A stretch of DNA of 64,000 nucleotides from contig NZ_AP023032.1 in the NCBI RefSeq assembly GCF_019670105.1, positions 4,728,256 to 4,792,255 of the forward strand, given 5' to 3'. Below are positions 36,895 through 49,707 of the stretch, one piece after another (the stretch's first letter is position 1; every line of letters starts with the position of its first letter). The DNA comes from Agarivorans albus. GTDB lineage: Bacteria; Pseudomonadota; Gammaproteobacteria; Enterobacterales; Celerinatantimonadaceae. The position numbers and the translations under genes are program-made. The notes beneath the pieces were generated by a model. The model saw nothing but the letters and a program-made list of their open reading frames with translations, did no database searches and was not told the origin of the DNA.

Positions 36895-38334
36895 TTATCG
36901 TTTAAACAAGCGCTTCATTGGTGAAGGAGTGTAATCCCATAGATGGTCAAACACCTGCATTAATTCGGGATTTCCGTAGCTAGATAATTTAAGCGCATGA
37001 AATCGATTTTTTTGCGTTTTTAACTGCTTGATTGTATCTAACAAATCATTAGGTGGAGCAGGGGCAATAAAATCTGACAATACCACTAAATCTGCATTTT
37101 GGTATTTATCTTCTGTCATTTGCTTAACCGCTTGCTGGAGCGCTGCGGCCATATCGGTGCCACCATGAAAACTGTAAGACAGAAAATTAAGAACTTCTCT
37201 TAAGCCATCTTTTTTGGTGAGTTCGTAAGTGATGAGCTCTGTTGAAAACATAATTACATAACAGTCACGCTGCTCAGCTAAGGCTATTTGCATTAAGCCA
37301 TAGGCTAGGGCTTTAGCACACTTCTCAGGGAAACCTTGCATAGAGCCAGAGCTATCAATGGCTAAAATGAATGGGCCCTTATCCAGCATGGTCTCGTCAG
37401 CTGCTTTTTTGTAGGTTTTCACCTTACGCAACTTGCGCTGCTTGCCCTGCATTTGATAGTTCATTAGCTGGTGGTCAACTAAATGTTTATAAAAAATAAC
37501 CTCTAACTCTGGGTAGGCTAAGAACATGGTTTCATTAGGCAGGAGTTTGGCTAAGTCATCACCTTCGTGCACTCCAACTATGTCGTCGGTAACTTGCTCT
37601 AATTGCTCCTCAACCAGTTGCGGCTCTTCAACCGGTGCATTGCTAGCATTTGGGTCACTCACTTGGTCGGCCATTCTGCCTAATTGCTCAGCAATTTTTT
37701 GTAGACCTTTTTGCGATTTAAGGAACACTGCAAACTGCTTAAGTAAATTAACTTCACTTTTACGCAGCTTTGCCGCCGCCATATCCCATAATCGGCCTAA
37801 CTTATTTGAGTCACCCGATTCGGTCATTTCAGGCATAGCCTGCAGTGTTTCAACCCGTTGATAAAGATCGGCTAGCAAGGCTTGCTTATGCTGCTTCATT
37901 TCATCTAACTGAGCTTGATTAAGTGCCTTGGCGATGTTTTCAAACCACTGATTACAAAAGTAGCTTTGAAACATTGGGCTATAACGATGGTGAGGATGAG
38001 CAGCCAACTCACTTGCCTTGCCATAAAAAGAAGAACAAACACTTAACTGTATCAATAAGTCATCTAGCTGTTGGCTGAACGCGGCACTATCTAATTCAAT
38101 AGAACGCTGATACAAAGCTATTTCTTCAGCAAATTTTTCTTCAATGGTTATTTGACCAAGCTGTGCACGAATTTGGCTTTTCCATTTGCTAACTTGGCTT
38201 TTCATGGCACTTTGAATACCAGGACTAGACTCTGCAATCATCATCAGTTGCGGACGCATCATCACCTCGCGGACTGCTTCATCAAGCAGTCCCGACTCGG
38301 CTAACATCACACCAAATTGCAGGCTATCTAACAT
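36895..38334 (-). CDS. viaA: VWA domain protein ViaA
   Basis: Partner of the MoxR-type ATPase RavA; the pair is linked in E. coli to respiratory-chain complexes, Fe-S proteins and aminoglycoside sensitisation. The N-terminal helical half resembles E. coli ViaA (the MLDSLQFGVMLAESGLL start), and the C-terminal von Willebrand A domain carries an intact MIDAS: DSSGSM (FILAIDSSGSMQGFPEKCAKAL, about residue 328), then GGTDMAAAL and LSDFIAP. The 479-aa length matches E. coli (483). It starts 8 bases after the ravA stop, so the two form one operon, as in enterics. Confidence 0.93.
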   Translation of the reverse strand: MLDSLQFGVMLAESGLLDEAVREVMMRPQLMMIAESSPGIQSAMKSQVSKWKSQIRAQLGQITIEEKFAEEIALYQRSIELDSAAFSQQLDDLLIQLSVCSSFYGKASELAAHPHHRYSPMFQSYFCNQWFENIAKALNQAQLDEMKQHKQALLADLYQRVETLQAMPEMTESGDSNKLGRLWDMAAAKLRKSEVNLLKQFAVFLKSQKGLQKIAEQLGRMADQVSDPNASNAPVEEPQLVEEQLEQVTDDIVGVHEGDDLAKLLPNETMFLAYPELEVIFYKHLVDHQLMNYQMQGKQRKLRKVKTYKKAADETMLDKGPFILAIDSSGSMQGFPEKCAKALAYGLMQIALAEQRDCYVIMFSTELITYELTKKDGLREVLNFLSYSFHGGTDMAAALQQAVKQMTEDKYQNADLVVLSDFIAPAPPNDLLDTIKQLKTQKNRFHALKLSSYGNPELMQVFDHLWDYTPSPMKRLFKR

Positions 38335-38342
38335 GTTTTAAC

Positions 38343-39992
38343 CTAGTTAAAAAAGTCGTTTATATTGCGCATTCTGTAAGCCTGTTTATCTAGCAAGCTA
38401 GTAACCCCTGATACCATCATATCCACTTCCATTAAGCTTGCTTCTATCGACTCTGGCAGTTGATTAGATATAAAGTTATGGGGCAAGGCACCGTGAAACT
38501 GAGCCCGGCTGCGTTTTAGCTCATACTCTGCTTGTTTAATACTAGTTAATACCGCATCAATTTGCTGTTGCCAGCTAGCCACTAAATCGTCATCGATGCC
38601 TTGTTGCGTAGCAATGCCTAATAGTAAAGGTCGATTAGCTAAGTCTTTAATTACTAGCTGGTGGTTGATATCAATATCAAAGCGTAGCTGACATAACTCG
38701 GAACCTTCGTTGATCCGCCCAAGCATTTCACAATTACCGCTTTTTATTTTCTTTGAGAATTCGTTTGCATCCACATAGACCCAACGCGTTTCGCCTTTAT
38801 CTTTCTCACTCACCGACAAATTGCTCTGCAATACCACCAGTTTAAATAGCTCGCCACCGTGTTTATTGGGGTAACGTTTAGCACCGCTAAAATCGAATTT
38901 ATATTGGTCTTTCCTTAAGCCTGAATCATGAGAAAACTGCAGAGTAAGCTGCTCGCAAATATCATCCACGGTTGCTTGATAATGACGCTCGGCCCCTTCG
39001 GCAAGCTCTTTTAGCTTAAGCTGGTCGAATGCATGATTGACAGCATAGTCTTTGATACAGGTTTGAATAAACTGGCGGTCTTCTAGGTTATGCCAGAGGC
39101 AGTCTTGCAATAGCAGCAAGTCGAGCGGATTAATCTCTGAGCGGCCATTAAAAAATGCGCTAGTTTGCAATAAGTGCACTGACTTCTTCCAGCGTCGGTC
39201 CGACACATAAAGATCGCCAACTATGCTGCCTTCACCAGCCAAAGGCAAACCTTGCTCAACCAAGTTTTTAATTAGGTACATTTTCTCAAACACTTCGTCA
39301 CTCATGGTGACTTGGCCAAGTTGCGCTTGCCATGTTTGATACTCTTCGTCACTAATCACAAGGTGTTCGGGGATCTCTTGTAAGCTTTGATTATCGAGCA
39401 GCAGGGCTTTGAAGTTGTCTTTTTGCTGAATCCTATTTACAAATACCCGCAGTAACATACGGTCATAAAGCGCTTCTAAGCCGCCATCTTCTTCGGGAAG
39501 TTCATTTGAAGCAGAAATAAGTAAGCGCATTGGTACAGGCAAGTTTTCGTAGCTATTTCGAAAAGTGCGCTCATTCACTACCGTGAGTAGGGTATTAAGA
39601 ATAGCTGGACCTGCTTTCCAGATCTCATCAAGAAAAACAATATGTGCAGTGGGCAAATAACCTTCGGTTAAACGAACGTACTTACCATTATCTTTAAGCT
39701 CTTGAATAGATAAAGGGCCAAACACTTCTTCTGGGGTAGAGAAGCGAGTCATTAGGTAATCAAAAAAGCTTTGGCTTTTAAAGGCTTTTACCAAACGTTT
39801 AGCAATCATGCTTTTGGCAATACCTGGCGGGCCTAGCAAAAATACACTTTCGCCGGCTAGGGCAGCCAAAAGGCATAGCTTAAAGCTTTCTTCACGTTCG
39901 TAGATGCCTGCAGATAAGGCTTTAATAAGACCTTGAATACGCTCTGAGAGCAAGGCTTTGCTTGCTTGATTTAATGGCGAAATTGTTGCCAT
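38343..39992 (-). CDS. ravA: MoxR-family AAA+ ATPase RavA
   Basis: Hexameric AAA+ chaperone-like ATPase of the MoxR group, acting with ViaA. The N-terminal AAA+ module shows Walker A LLGPPGIAKSMIAKRLV (about residue 52), Walker B HIVFLDEIWKAGPAILNTLL (about 118), sensor 1 with LLISASNELPEEDGGLEALYDRMLLR, and the arginine-finger region; the C-terminal part contains the RavA-specific triple-helical and LARA-like segments. At about 549 aa it is longer than E. coli RavA (498). The ATG at 39992 has AGGG 6 bases upstream and is preferred over an ATG two codons earlier. Located between the atp operon terminator and viaA. Confidence 0.93.
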   Translation of the reverse strand: MATISPLNQASKALLSERIQGLIKALSAGIYEREESFKLCLLAALAGESVFLLGPPGIAKSMIAKRLVKAFKSQSFFDYLMTRFSTPEEVFGPLSIQELKDNGKYVRLTEGYLPTAHIVFLDEIWKAGPAILNTLLTVVNERTFRNSYENLPVPMRLLISASNELPEEDGGLEALYDRMLLRVFVNRIQQKDNFKALLLDNQSLQEIPEHLVISDEEYQTWQAQLGQVTMSDEVFEKMYLIKNLVEQGLPLAGEGSIVGDLYVSDRRWKKSVHLLQTSAFFNGRSEINPLDLLLLQDCLWHNLEDRQFIQTCIKDYAVNHAFDQLKLKELAEGAERHYQATVDDICEQLTLQFSHDSGLRKDQYKFDFSGAKRYPNKHGGELFKLVVLQSNLSVSEKDKGETRWVYVDANEFSKKIKSGNCEMLGRINEGSELCQLRFDIDINHQLVIKDLANRPLLLGIATQQGIDDDLVASWQQQIDAVLTSIKQAEYELKRSRAQFHGALPHNFISNQLPESIEASLMEVDMMVSGVTSLLDKQAYRMRNINDFFN

Positions 39993-40136
39993 ATCCATCC
40001 CTTGATGAGTGTTAGTTTGAAGTTAAGTTCAAACCCACTAAAAGTAGTTGTTGTTAGCACGAAGCCAAGCTATTTATAACTATAGTAACGGCTATAAAAA
40101 TAGGTTTCGTTGATGTCAGCATCATTTTTCACAGAC

Positions 40137-40166
40137 AAAAAAGGCGCTCTGGGAGCGCCTTTTTAT
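40137..40166 (-). terminator. Terminator of the ATP synthase operon
   Basis: GGCGCTC / GAGCGCC with a 3-base loop, followed on the minus strand by seven T, 14 bases after the atpC stop. Confidence 0.9.
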
Positions 40167-40179
40167 TATCAAGCTAAAT

Positions 40180-40605
40180 CTATCGGACGTTTTTTCCGAG
40201 GATTTCGATAACTTGAAGTTGAGCCATTGCTTTAGCAAGTTCAACTTGAGCTTTCGCAAAATCCACATCGCTGTTGGGATTGCTAATGCTTTCCTCTGCA
40301 GCTTGTTTAGCTTGTTGGGCCTTGGCTTTATCGAGCTCGTTGCCTCGAATCGCGGTATCTGCCAACACGGTTACGTTTCCTGGTTGTACTTCCAAGAAAC
40401 CACCCGAGATGTAAATCACCTCTTCGTGACCATGCTGTTTAACCATGCGAACCATACCAGGCTTAATTGGGGTTAGTAGTGGAGCATGACCATGCAATAC
40501 TCCTAACTCACCCTCTTCACCGGTTACTCGTAAGTGCTCAACGCGGCCAGAGAAAATTTTCTCTTCTGCGCTCACCACATCCAAGTGAACTGTCATCGCT
40601 GCCAT
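40180..40605 (-). CDS. atpC: F0F1 ATP synthase subunit epsilon
   Basis: Central-stalk subunit of F1 that couples the c-ring to gamma and inhibits ATP hydrolysis. N-terminal beta-sandwich ([45 protein letters not shown]) and C-terminal two-helix domain with the conserved [20 protein letters not shown]. Length 141 aa. A strong AGGAGG lies before the ATG. It is the last gene of the operon, 31 bases after atpD, and is followed by the operon terminator. Confidence 0.98.
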   Translation of the reverse strand: MAAMTVHLDVVSAEEKIFSGRVEHLRVTGEEGELGVLHGHAPLLTPIKPGMVRMVKQHGHEEVIYISGGFLEVQPGNVTVLADTAIRGNELDKAKAQQAKQAAEESISNPNSDVDFAKAQVELAKAMAQLQVIEILGKNVR

Positions 40606-40636
40606 TTCAGCCTCCTGTTACGCCAATTGGCGAAGC

Positions 40637-42049
<1,413 letters not shown>

Positions 42050-42913
42050 TTAAACGGCTGCAGCTCCCGCAGAAATTTCGCTCAATTCTTGAGTAATTGC
42101 TGCTTGACGCTCTTTGTTGTATACCAACTGAAGCTCATCAATCAGGTTACCCGCGTTATCGGTTGCCGCTTTCATTGCAACCATTCGTGCAGCTTGTTCA
42201 CAGGCTAGGTTTTCCACCACACCTTGATACACTTGAGATTCGATATAACGAACTAGTAGGCCGTCGAGAATTTCTTCAGCACTTGGCTCGTATAAATAAT
42301 CCCAGCTGCGAGACGCAATTTCTGGATCATCTGCTTTAGGCAGCGGCAATAATTGGTCAATCGTTGGTTCTTGTACCATGGTGTTTACAAACTTGTTGTA
42401 CACCACATAAATGCGATCTAGCTTGCCTTCATCGTAGGCTTCTAACATCACTTTTACGGTACCGATAAGCTCTTCAACGGTTGGGTGATCGCCCAAGCCA
42501 GAGTTTTGAGCTACCACATTACCACCGTGGCTGTTAAAGAAGGCTGTTGCTTTACCGCCAATAACGGCAAGGTCAGTTTCAACCCCTTTGTCTTTCCACT
42601 GCTGCATGTCGGTGACAACTTGCTTAAACAAGTTAATGTTTAAGCCGCCACACAAACCGCGGTCAGTAGATACCACGATATAACCTACACGCTTGGCTTC
42701 TCGTTCTACAGCATATGGATGCTTGTATTCGAGCTTACCTAGCGCGATATGACCAATTACTTTGCGCATAGCTACTGCGTAGGGACGGCTGCTTTCCATT
42801 GCGTCTTGCGAACGACGCATCTTACTTGCTGCAACCATCTCCATCGCTTTGGTAATCTTTTGGGTGTTTTTAACACTGCCAATCTTACCTTTAATCTCTT
42901 TAGCGCCGGCCAT
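42050..42913 (-). CDS. atpG: F0F1 ATP synthase subunit gamma
   Basis: Rotating shaft of F1. The N-terminal helix [32 protein letters not shown] and the C-terminal helix with [34 protein letters not shown] form the coiled-coil rotor; the central part forms the Rossmann-like domain with [15 protein letters not shown]. Length 287 aa, the same as E. coli. Lies in the usual place between atpA and atpD with short gaps. Confidence 0.99.
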   Translation of the reverse strand: MAGAKEIKGKIGSVKNTQKITKAMEMVAASKMRRSQDAMESSRPYAVAMRKVIGHIALGKLEYKHPYAVEREAKRVGYIVVSTDRGLCGGLNINLFKQVVTDMQQWKDKGVETDLAVIGGKATAFFNSHGGNVVAQNSGLGDHPTVEELIGTVKVMLEAYDEGKLDRIYVVYNKFVNTMVQEPTIDQLLPLPKADDPEIASRSWDYLYEPSAEEILDGLLVRYIESQVYQGVVENLACEQAARMVAMKAATDNAGNLIDELQLVYNKERQAAITQELSEISAGAAAV

Positions 42914-42941
42914 ATCTATTGCTCCTATTCGTCAGGTTTGA

Positions 42942-44483
42942 TTACCAAGATTGCGTAGATTTAAAGCTTTCAATTAAGCCTTTAATCGATGCATCAATCT
43001 CGTCGTTGTAATCGCCTTTTTCGTTAATAGTCGCTAATAGATCGGCGTACTCGTTGTTAGCGTAAGCTAGCAACGCTGCTTCAAAATCAACAATCTTATC
43101 GATTTCTACGTCAGCTAAGTAACCTTTTTCAGCGGCGTATAGACCTAGAGCTTGTTCAGCAACAGATAATGGGCTGAATTGCTTCTGCTTCATTAACTCG
43201 GTTACTTTTTGACCGTGGTCTAACTGCTTACGTGTTGCATCATCTAAGTCAGAAGCAAACTGAGCAAATGCTGCTAGTTCGCGGAACTGTGCCAATGCAG
43301 TACGAATACCACCAGACAGTTTCTTAATAATCTTAGTTTGTGCTGCACCACCTACACGCGATACCGAAATACCTGGGTCAACCGCCGGACGAGTACCAGA
43401 GTTAAACAACTGGCCTGTTAGGAAGATCTGACCATCGGTAATCGAAATTACGTTGGTTGGTACGAATGCTGATACGTCACCGGCTTGGGTTTCAATAATA
43501 GGCAAAGCAGTTAATGAACCTGATTTACCTTTTACTTCACCTTTAGTGAACTCTTCTACGTACTGTTCGTTTACCTGAGAGGCACGCTCTAGTAGACGAG
43601 AGTGAAGGTAGAATACGTCACCTGGGTAAGCTTCACGGCCTGGCGGACGACGTAGTAGCAAAGAAATTTGACGATAAGCTACGGCTTGCTTAGACAAATC
43701 ATCATAGATGATTAGTGCATCTTCACCGCGGTCACGGAAGTATTCACCCATGGTACAACCCGCGTAAGGCGCTAGGTATTGTAGTGCGGCTGAATCTGAT
43801 GCAGAAGCTGCAACAATGGTGGTGTACTCCATTGCGCCGTATTCTTCTAGCTTACGTACTACGCTAGCGATAGTAGAGGCTTTTTGGCCAATCGCTACGT
43901 AAACACATTTAATGCCAGAGCTTTTTTGGTTAATGATGGTGTCAACAGCGATAGCTGTTTTACCAATCTGACGGTCACCAATAATCAACTCACGCTGACC
44001 ACGGCCGATTGGAATCATTGAGTCAATCGCTTTAATACCTGTTTGAACAGGTTTATCTACCGATTTACGTTCCATTACGCCAGGTGCAATTACTTCGATT
44101 GGCGAGAAGCCATCGTTGTCTACTGCGCCTTTACCATCAATTGGCTCACCTAGTGTATTTAGTACACGTCCTAATAGGCCACGACCTACTGGAACTTCCA
44201 AAATACGACCAGAACTTTTTACTTTGTCACCCTCAGCTAAGTCAGCATAAGGGCCCATTACTACCGCACCTACAGAATCACGCTCTAGGTTTAATGCGAT
44301 AGCATAACGGTTACCAGGAAGCTCAATCATCTCGCCTTGCATTACATCAGCAAGGCCATTAATGCGAAGAATACCGTCACTTACAGAAACGATAGTACCT
44401 TCGTTACGAGCTTCACTGACAACTTCAAACTGCTCAATACGTTGCTTGATCAGTTCGCTTATTTCAGTGGAATTCAGTTGCAT
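42942..44483 (-). CDS. atpA: F0F1 ATP synthase subunit alpha
   Basis: Non-catalytic nucleotide-binding subunit of F1. Features are the N-terminal helix that binds delta ([21 protein letters not shown]), P-loop [17 protein letters not shown] (about residue 170), the [41 protein letters not shown] block and the arginine-bearing [13 protein letters not shown]. Length 513 aa, equal to E. coli AtpA. Its start follows the atpH stop by 14 bases, within one transcript. Confidence 0.99.
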   Translation of the reverse strand: MQLNSTEISELIKQRIEQFEVVSEARNEGTIVSVSDGILRINGLADVMQGEMIELPGNRYAIALNLERDSVGAVVMGPYADLAEGDKVKSSGRILEVPVGRGLLGRVLNTLGEPIDGKGAVDNDGFSPIEVIAPGVMERKSVDKPVQTGIKAIDSMIPIGRGQRELIIGDRQIGKTAIAVDTIINQKSSGIKCVYVAIGQKASTIASVVRKLEEYGAMEYTTIVAASASDSAALQYLAPYAGCTMGEYFRDRGEDALIIYDDLSKQAVAYRQISLLLRRPPGREAYPGDVFYLHSRLLERASQVNEQYVEEFTKGEVKGKSGSLTALPIIETQAGDVSAFVPTNVISITDGQIFLTGQLFNSGTRPAVDPGISVSRVGGAAQTKIIKKLSGGIRTALAQFRELAAFAQFASDLDDATRKQLDHGQKVTELMKQKQFSPLSVAEQALGLYAAEKGYLADVEIDKIVDFEAALLAYANNEYADLLATINEKGDYNDEIDASIKGLIESFKSTQSW

Positions 44484-44497
44484 GCTCTATTCCCCAA

Positions 44498-45028
44498 TTA
44501 CGCTTGCAGTGTTTCAGAAAGTTTCGCCAATTGCCCTTTAACAGAGCTATCAATCACTAAATCACCGGCTTGAATAATCACACCGGCCATTAGTGAGGCG
44601 TCAACACTACAGTTAAGCTTCACTTTGCGTGCTAAACGCTGTTCCAAGGAAGCACTAATTTGCGCTTGCTGCGCGGCATCTAACTCGGTAGCGGAAACAA
44701 CATCAGCGGTTATTTCCTTAGCCAATTCGGCCTTATACTCCAAGAAAAGAGCTAACACAGCAGGCAACGCATTTAAACGTCCGTTCTCAGCCATTAACTT
44801 AATTAAGTTAAGGCCATGCTCGTTAAGCTGTTCGGCGCATACTGTGGTAAACAAATTAACCAAAGTATTTGCTGACTCCCTTTTCAGTTGAACTGCAACG
44901 TGCTCATTGGCTGCCACTTCGGCAACAAATGCTAGCATCTCAGTCCACTGTTCTAAGGCTTTTTGCTCAACAGCAAAATCAAACGCAGCTTTAGCGTAGG
45001 GACGAGCAATGGTGGTTAAATCAGCCAT
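44498..45028 (-). CDS. atpH: F0F1 ATP synthase subunit delta
   Basis: Peripheral-stalk subunit that caps the F1 head and binds the b dimer. The start [15 protein letters not shown] and the C-terminal segment [40 protein letters not shown] are the typical family signatures. Length 176 aa, normal. Gaps of about 20 and 14 bases to atpF and atpA show it belongs to the same transcript. Confidence 0.98.
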   Translation of the reverse strand: MADLTTIARPYAKAAFDFAVEQKALEQWTEMLAFVAEVAANEHVAVQLKRESANTLVNLFTTVCAEQLNEHGLNLIKLMAENGRLNALPAVLALFLEYKAELAKEITADVVSATELDAAQQAQISASLEQRLARKVKLNCSVDASLMAGVIIQAGDLVIDSSVKGQLAKLSETLQA

Positions 45029-45047
45029 AAGCTCTACCTTTTATCCC

Positions 45048-45521
45048 TTATTTCAGCTCAGCGACTAGCTTATCAACAATCTGCTTGTTGGCTTCTTTGT
45101 CGATTGAACGCTCAAGAATTTTCTCAGCGCCAGCGATGGCTAAAGCAGCTACTTGTGCACGTAACTCTTCACGAGCACGATTACGTTCAGCTTCAACTTC
45201 TGCGTTACCTTGAGCAAGAATTTTTTCTCGCTCAATGTTAGCCAGCTCTTTTGCTTCGTCGATGATTTGAATTTTGCGCTTGTTAGCTTGCTCGATAATA
45301 CCAGCAGCTTCGGACTTGGCGTCTTTCATTTGCTCTGAAGCTTTCGCTTGAGCTAATTGAAGATCCTTTCCGGCACGTTCAGCGTCAGCTAAACCATCCG
45401 CAATTTTCTTTTGACGAGCTTCAATCGCATCGATTAATGGTGGCCATACGTATTTAACGCAGAACCAACAAAAAATCGCGAACGATATCGCTTGTCCAAA
45501 CATGGTTGCATTGATATTCAC
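45048..45521 (-). CDS. atpF: F0F1 ATP synthase subunit b
   Basis: Membrane-anchored stator subunit: a single N-terminal TM helix (about residues 5-25, [22 protein letters not shown]) and a long charged right-handed coiled coil of about 120 residues that dimerises and binds delta. Length 157 aa, as in E. coli (156). Its position between atpE and atpH is standard. Confidence 0.98.
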   Translation of the reverse strand: MNINATMFGQAISFAIFCWFCVKYVWPPLIDAIEARQKKIADGLADAERAGKDLQLAQAKASEQMKDAKSEAAGIIEQANKRKIQIIDEAKELANIEREKILAQGNAEVEAERNRAREELRAQVAALAIAGAEKILERSIDKEANKQIVDKLVAELK

Positions 45522-45554
45522 AACGACACCTCCTATTTGTTAGGAATCGAAGGA

Positions 45555-45836
<282 letters not shown>

Positions 45837-45861
45837 TTAAAACAGTTTTTATTAAACTTAA

Positions 45862-47068
<1,207 letters not shown>

Positions 47069-47144
47069 TCTCGACCTCTACTAGTTTTTACATTTAACCC
47101 ATTACCTATAAGTAGGTAAAAAGGGCTTGCGAAAAAGCCTAATG

Positions 47145-47172
47145 ATTATACGTTGAACGCGCACTTTTGCAA
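47145..47172 (-). promoter_or_regulatory. Candidate sigma-70 promoter of the atp operon
   Basis: Minus strand TTGCAA, 16-base spacer, TATAAT, placing the start near 47138, about 70 bases before atpI. The perfect -10 and the position make it a credible main promoter. The rest of the 262-base gap to parB shows no other recognised signal. Confidence 0.7.
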
Positions 47173-47330
47173 TCAGAAGCAAAGCGGAAGTCACCAATTT
47201 GTAACAGCTTACATAAACAAATAGCGGTTATTGTTAATTTTTATGTTACAAACCAGCGATTTTGGTCATTTTTTGGTGAAAGTTAGGTAATCAAGATCAA
47301 AGAAATGTAGGTAAGAATAGTTTATAAAAA

Positions 47331-48269
47331 CTAAAGTGTTTCATCGGAATCGATGAAGAGCGCCAAAATAGCATCTAATTCATCCAAGTTTGCATAGTCT
47401 ATAACCAACTTACCTTGGCCTTTTTTGTTTTGCTGAATTTTCACACCAGCACCTAAGCGTTCGCTTATTCTTTGCTCTAATCTGTTAATATCTGGATCAA
47501 CTTTAGCTGCTTGTTTAGGGGCTTTAGGGTTTAAAACTGCCTTAACCAGCTTTTCAGTATCGCGAACCGTTAATCCTTTGGCAGCAACATTACGTGCAGT
47601 TTCGGCTTGAGTTTCACCACTTAAAGCTAACAAAGCACGCGCATGGCCCATTTCGATATCGCCATGCTCTAATAAGATTTTCACATCGTTATCAAGGCTA
47701 TTTAAACGCAGTAGGTTGGTTACAGTTGTACGAGATTTACCTACCGCTTCAGCGACCTGCTGATGAGTAAGTTCAAATTCGTTCATTAAACGGTCAAGGG
47801 CAACCGCTTCTTCCATTGCATTAAGATCTTCACGCTGAATATTCTCAATAAGCGCAATAGCAACTGCGTTTTCATCACTCACGTTTTTGATTAAACAAGG
47901 AACATCGTGCAGATGAATTTGTTGCGAGGCGCGCCAACGGCGCTCACCGGCAATAATCTCAAATTGATTATCACCCACTTCTCGAACCACAATGGGTTGA
48001 ATAACCCCTTGTGCTTCAATCGAGTGAGCCAGTTCCTCAAGTGCTTCAGCCGACATGTCTTTACGAGGTTGGTACTTACCAGGGCGTAACCATTCGATAG
48101 GTAGCTTACGCAGTTCACCACGGTTTTCATCAACGGTTTGCTGATTAGTATCGGCTTTAGTGTCCTCTTCAACTTGACGTTGACGAGCGTTATTACTGGT
48201 ACTGAGTAATAAATCTAATCCTTTACCTAATCCACGTTTTCTCGCTGACATGTCTTTATCCGTATTCAT
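47331..48269 (-). CDS. parB: Chromosome-partitioning protein ParB (Spo0J)
   Basis: CTP-dependent clamp that loads at parS and spreads on origin DNA for segregation. The N-terminal ParB/Srx domain includes the arginine-rich CTP motif IIAGERRWRASQ (about residue 103), followed by ENIQREDLNAMEEA and the helix-turn-helix LTHQQVAEAVGKSRTTVTNLLRL (about 165). The C-terminal dimerisation region ends with LDAILALFIDSDETL. Length 312 aa. Its start overlaps the parA stop by one base, so the two are translated together. A parS-like site is at 52504. Confidence 0.97.
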   Translation of the reverse strand: MNTDKDMSARKRGLGKGLDLLLSTSNNARQRQVEEDTKADTNQQTVDENRGELRKLPIEWLRPGKYQPRKDMSAEALEELAHSIEAQGVIQPIVVREVGDNQFEIIAGERRWRASQQIHLHDVPCLIKNVSDENAVAIALIENIQREDLNAMEEAVALDRLMNEFELTHQQVAEAVGKSRTTVTNLLRLNSLDNDVKILLEHGDIEMGHARALLALSGETQAETARNVAAKGLTVRDTEKLVKAVLNPKAPKQAAKVDPDINRLEQRISERLGAGVKIQQNKKGQGKLVIDYANLDELDAILALFIDSDETL

Positions 48270-49060
48270 TAATCTACGACCACCGCTTGTGCTTCTTCTT
48301 CATGGCGGCGAATAATTTCACCCGCTAAAGCAAGGTAAGCCTTAGAACCATTTGACGTTTTATCATAATACATGGCTGGTTTACCAAAGCTAGGGGCTTC
48401 GGCTAAACGCACATTTCTTGGGATCACAGTTCGGTAGACTTTTTTACCAAAATGCTGCTTAAGCTGATCGCTTACATCCGACGATAATCTATTTCGCGGA
48501 TCGAACATAGTGCGCAGAATGCCTTCAACTTGCAGATCAGGATTAACCACAGAAGCCAATTTACTAATGGTATCAACTAAAGCGGTTAAGCCTTCTAAGG
48601 CGTAATACTCACATTGCATTGGCACCAATACACTATCGGCAGCAGCCATTGCGTTAACGGTAAGCATGTTGAGCGAAGGCGGGCAATCTATGAAAATGTA
48701 ATCGTAGTAGTCACGCACTGGCGCTAATGCATTACGTAAGCGTACTTCGCGCGCGAAAAATTCCATTAATTTAATTTCGGCAGCGGTAACATCAGAGTTA
48801 GCTGCAATTAAATCAAAAAATCCGCTGGTGTCTTTTACCGTTACTTGATCGATAGGTTCTTCATCAATCAGTAACTCATAAGCTGTTTTTGGAACGTCGT
48901 ATTTATCAACACCACTGCCCATGGTGGCATTACCTTGTGGGTCTAGGTCAATCAACAATACTTTGCGTTTAGTGGCCGCCATAGACGCCGCTAAATTTAC
49001 GCTGGTTGTAGTTTTTCCTACGCCACCTTTCTGGTTGGCAACCGCAATTACTTTACCCAC
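48269..49060 (-). CDS. parA: Chromosome-partitioning ATPase ParA (Soj)
   Basis: Deviant Walker-type ATPase that binds nucleoid DNA nonspecifically and drives origin movement with ParB. The P-loop is KGGVGKTTTSVNLAASMA (residues 10-27, including the signature Lys of the deviant Walker motif), with Walker A' DLDPQGNATMGSG and Walker B FIDCPPSLNML. Length 263 aa, the chromosomal Soj class. Sits between rsmG and parB in the standard gidAB-parAB cluster. Confidence 0.98.
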   Translation of the reverse strand: MGKVIAVANQKGGVGKTTTSVNLAASMAATKRKVLLIDLDPQGNATMGSGVDKYDVPKTAYELLIDEEPIDQVTVKDTSGFFDLIAANSDVTAAEIKLMEFFAREVRLRNALAPVRDYYDYIFIDCPPSLNMLTVNAMAAADSVLVPMQCEYYALEGLTALVDTISKLASVVNPDLQVEGILRTMFDPRNRLSSDVSDQLKQHFGKKVYRTVIPRNVRLAEAPSFGKPAMYYDKTSNGSKAYLALAGEIIRRHEEEAQAVVVD

Positions 49061-49071
49061 AATATTTTCGC

Positions 49072-49698
49072 CTAAGGGTTATTTTTATCAATAATAACTA
49101 GATGTCGCTGACCTTCAAGTTCGGGAACCGTTAAACTCTCGATACTGTGCAGTTTTAAGCCTTCAGGCAGGTTTTCTAGTTCTTGTTCAGGCACTAAGCC
49201 TTTTAAAGCATAGAATTTACCATTATTTGCGGGTAGGTGAGAACACCAGTTAAGCATATCCTCTAAAGAAGCGAACGCTCTGCTTATTACGCCATCAAAA
49301 TCGAGGTTTTGTTGGTAGTTTTCTACTCGGCTCTGCACCGCGGTAACATTATCGAGTTTGAGTAAATGACAAACTTGGCGAATAAAAGTAATTCGTTTCC
49401 CCAAACTATCAAGCAATACAAACTGTTTATCAGGATTGATAATGGCCAAGGGAAGACCAGGTAGCCCAGGCCCTGTACCTACATCAATAAAACGCTCACC
49501 TTGTAAGTAAGGACTTACCACTAAACTATCGAGAATGTGTTTTACCATCATCTCCATAGGATCTCTTACCGAGGTAAGGTTGTAAGCTTTATTCCATTTA
49601 TCGAGCTGCTCAACCAAACTAACCAGTTGAGAAATTTGCAGCTCGGTAAGCTGCAAAGACGTTTGAGCCAATAAGCCCTGTAAGCGAGATTTTAACAC
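49072..49698 (-). CDS. rsmG: 16S rRNA (guanine(527)-N7)-methyltransferase RsmG (GidB)
   Basis: SAM-dependent methyltransferase of 16S rRNA G527; loss gives low-level streptomycin resistance in many bacteria. The SAM-binding motif [18 protein letters not shown] (about residue 68) and the downstream [15 protein letters not shown] and [13 protein letters not shown] segments are typical. Length 208 aa. It begins 9 bases after mnmG, in the same operon. Confidence 0.98.
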   Translation of the reverse strand: MLKSRLQGLLAQTSLQLTELQISQLVSLVEQLDKWNKAYNLTSVRDPMEMMVKHILDSLVVSPYLQGERFIDVGTGPGLPGLPLAIINPDKQFVLLDSLGKRITFIRQVCHLLKLDNVTAVQSRVENYQQNLDFDGVISRAFASLEDMLNWCSHLPANNGKFYALKGLVPEQELENLPEGLKLHSIESLTVPELEGQRHLVIIDKNNP

Positions 49699-49707
49699 CC
49701 GATCATC

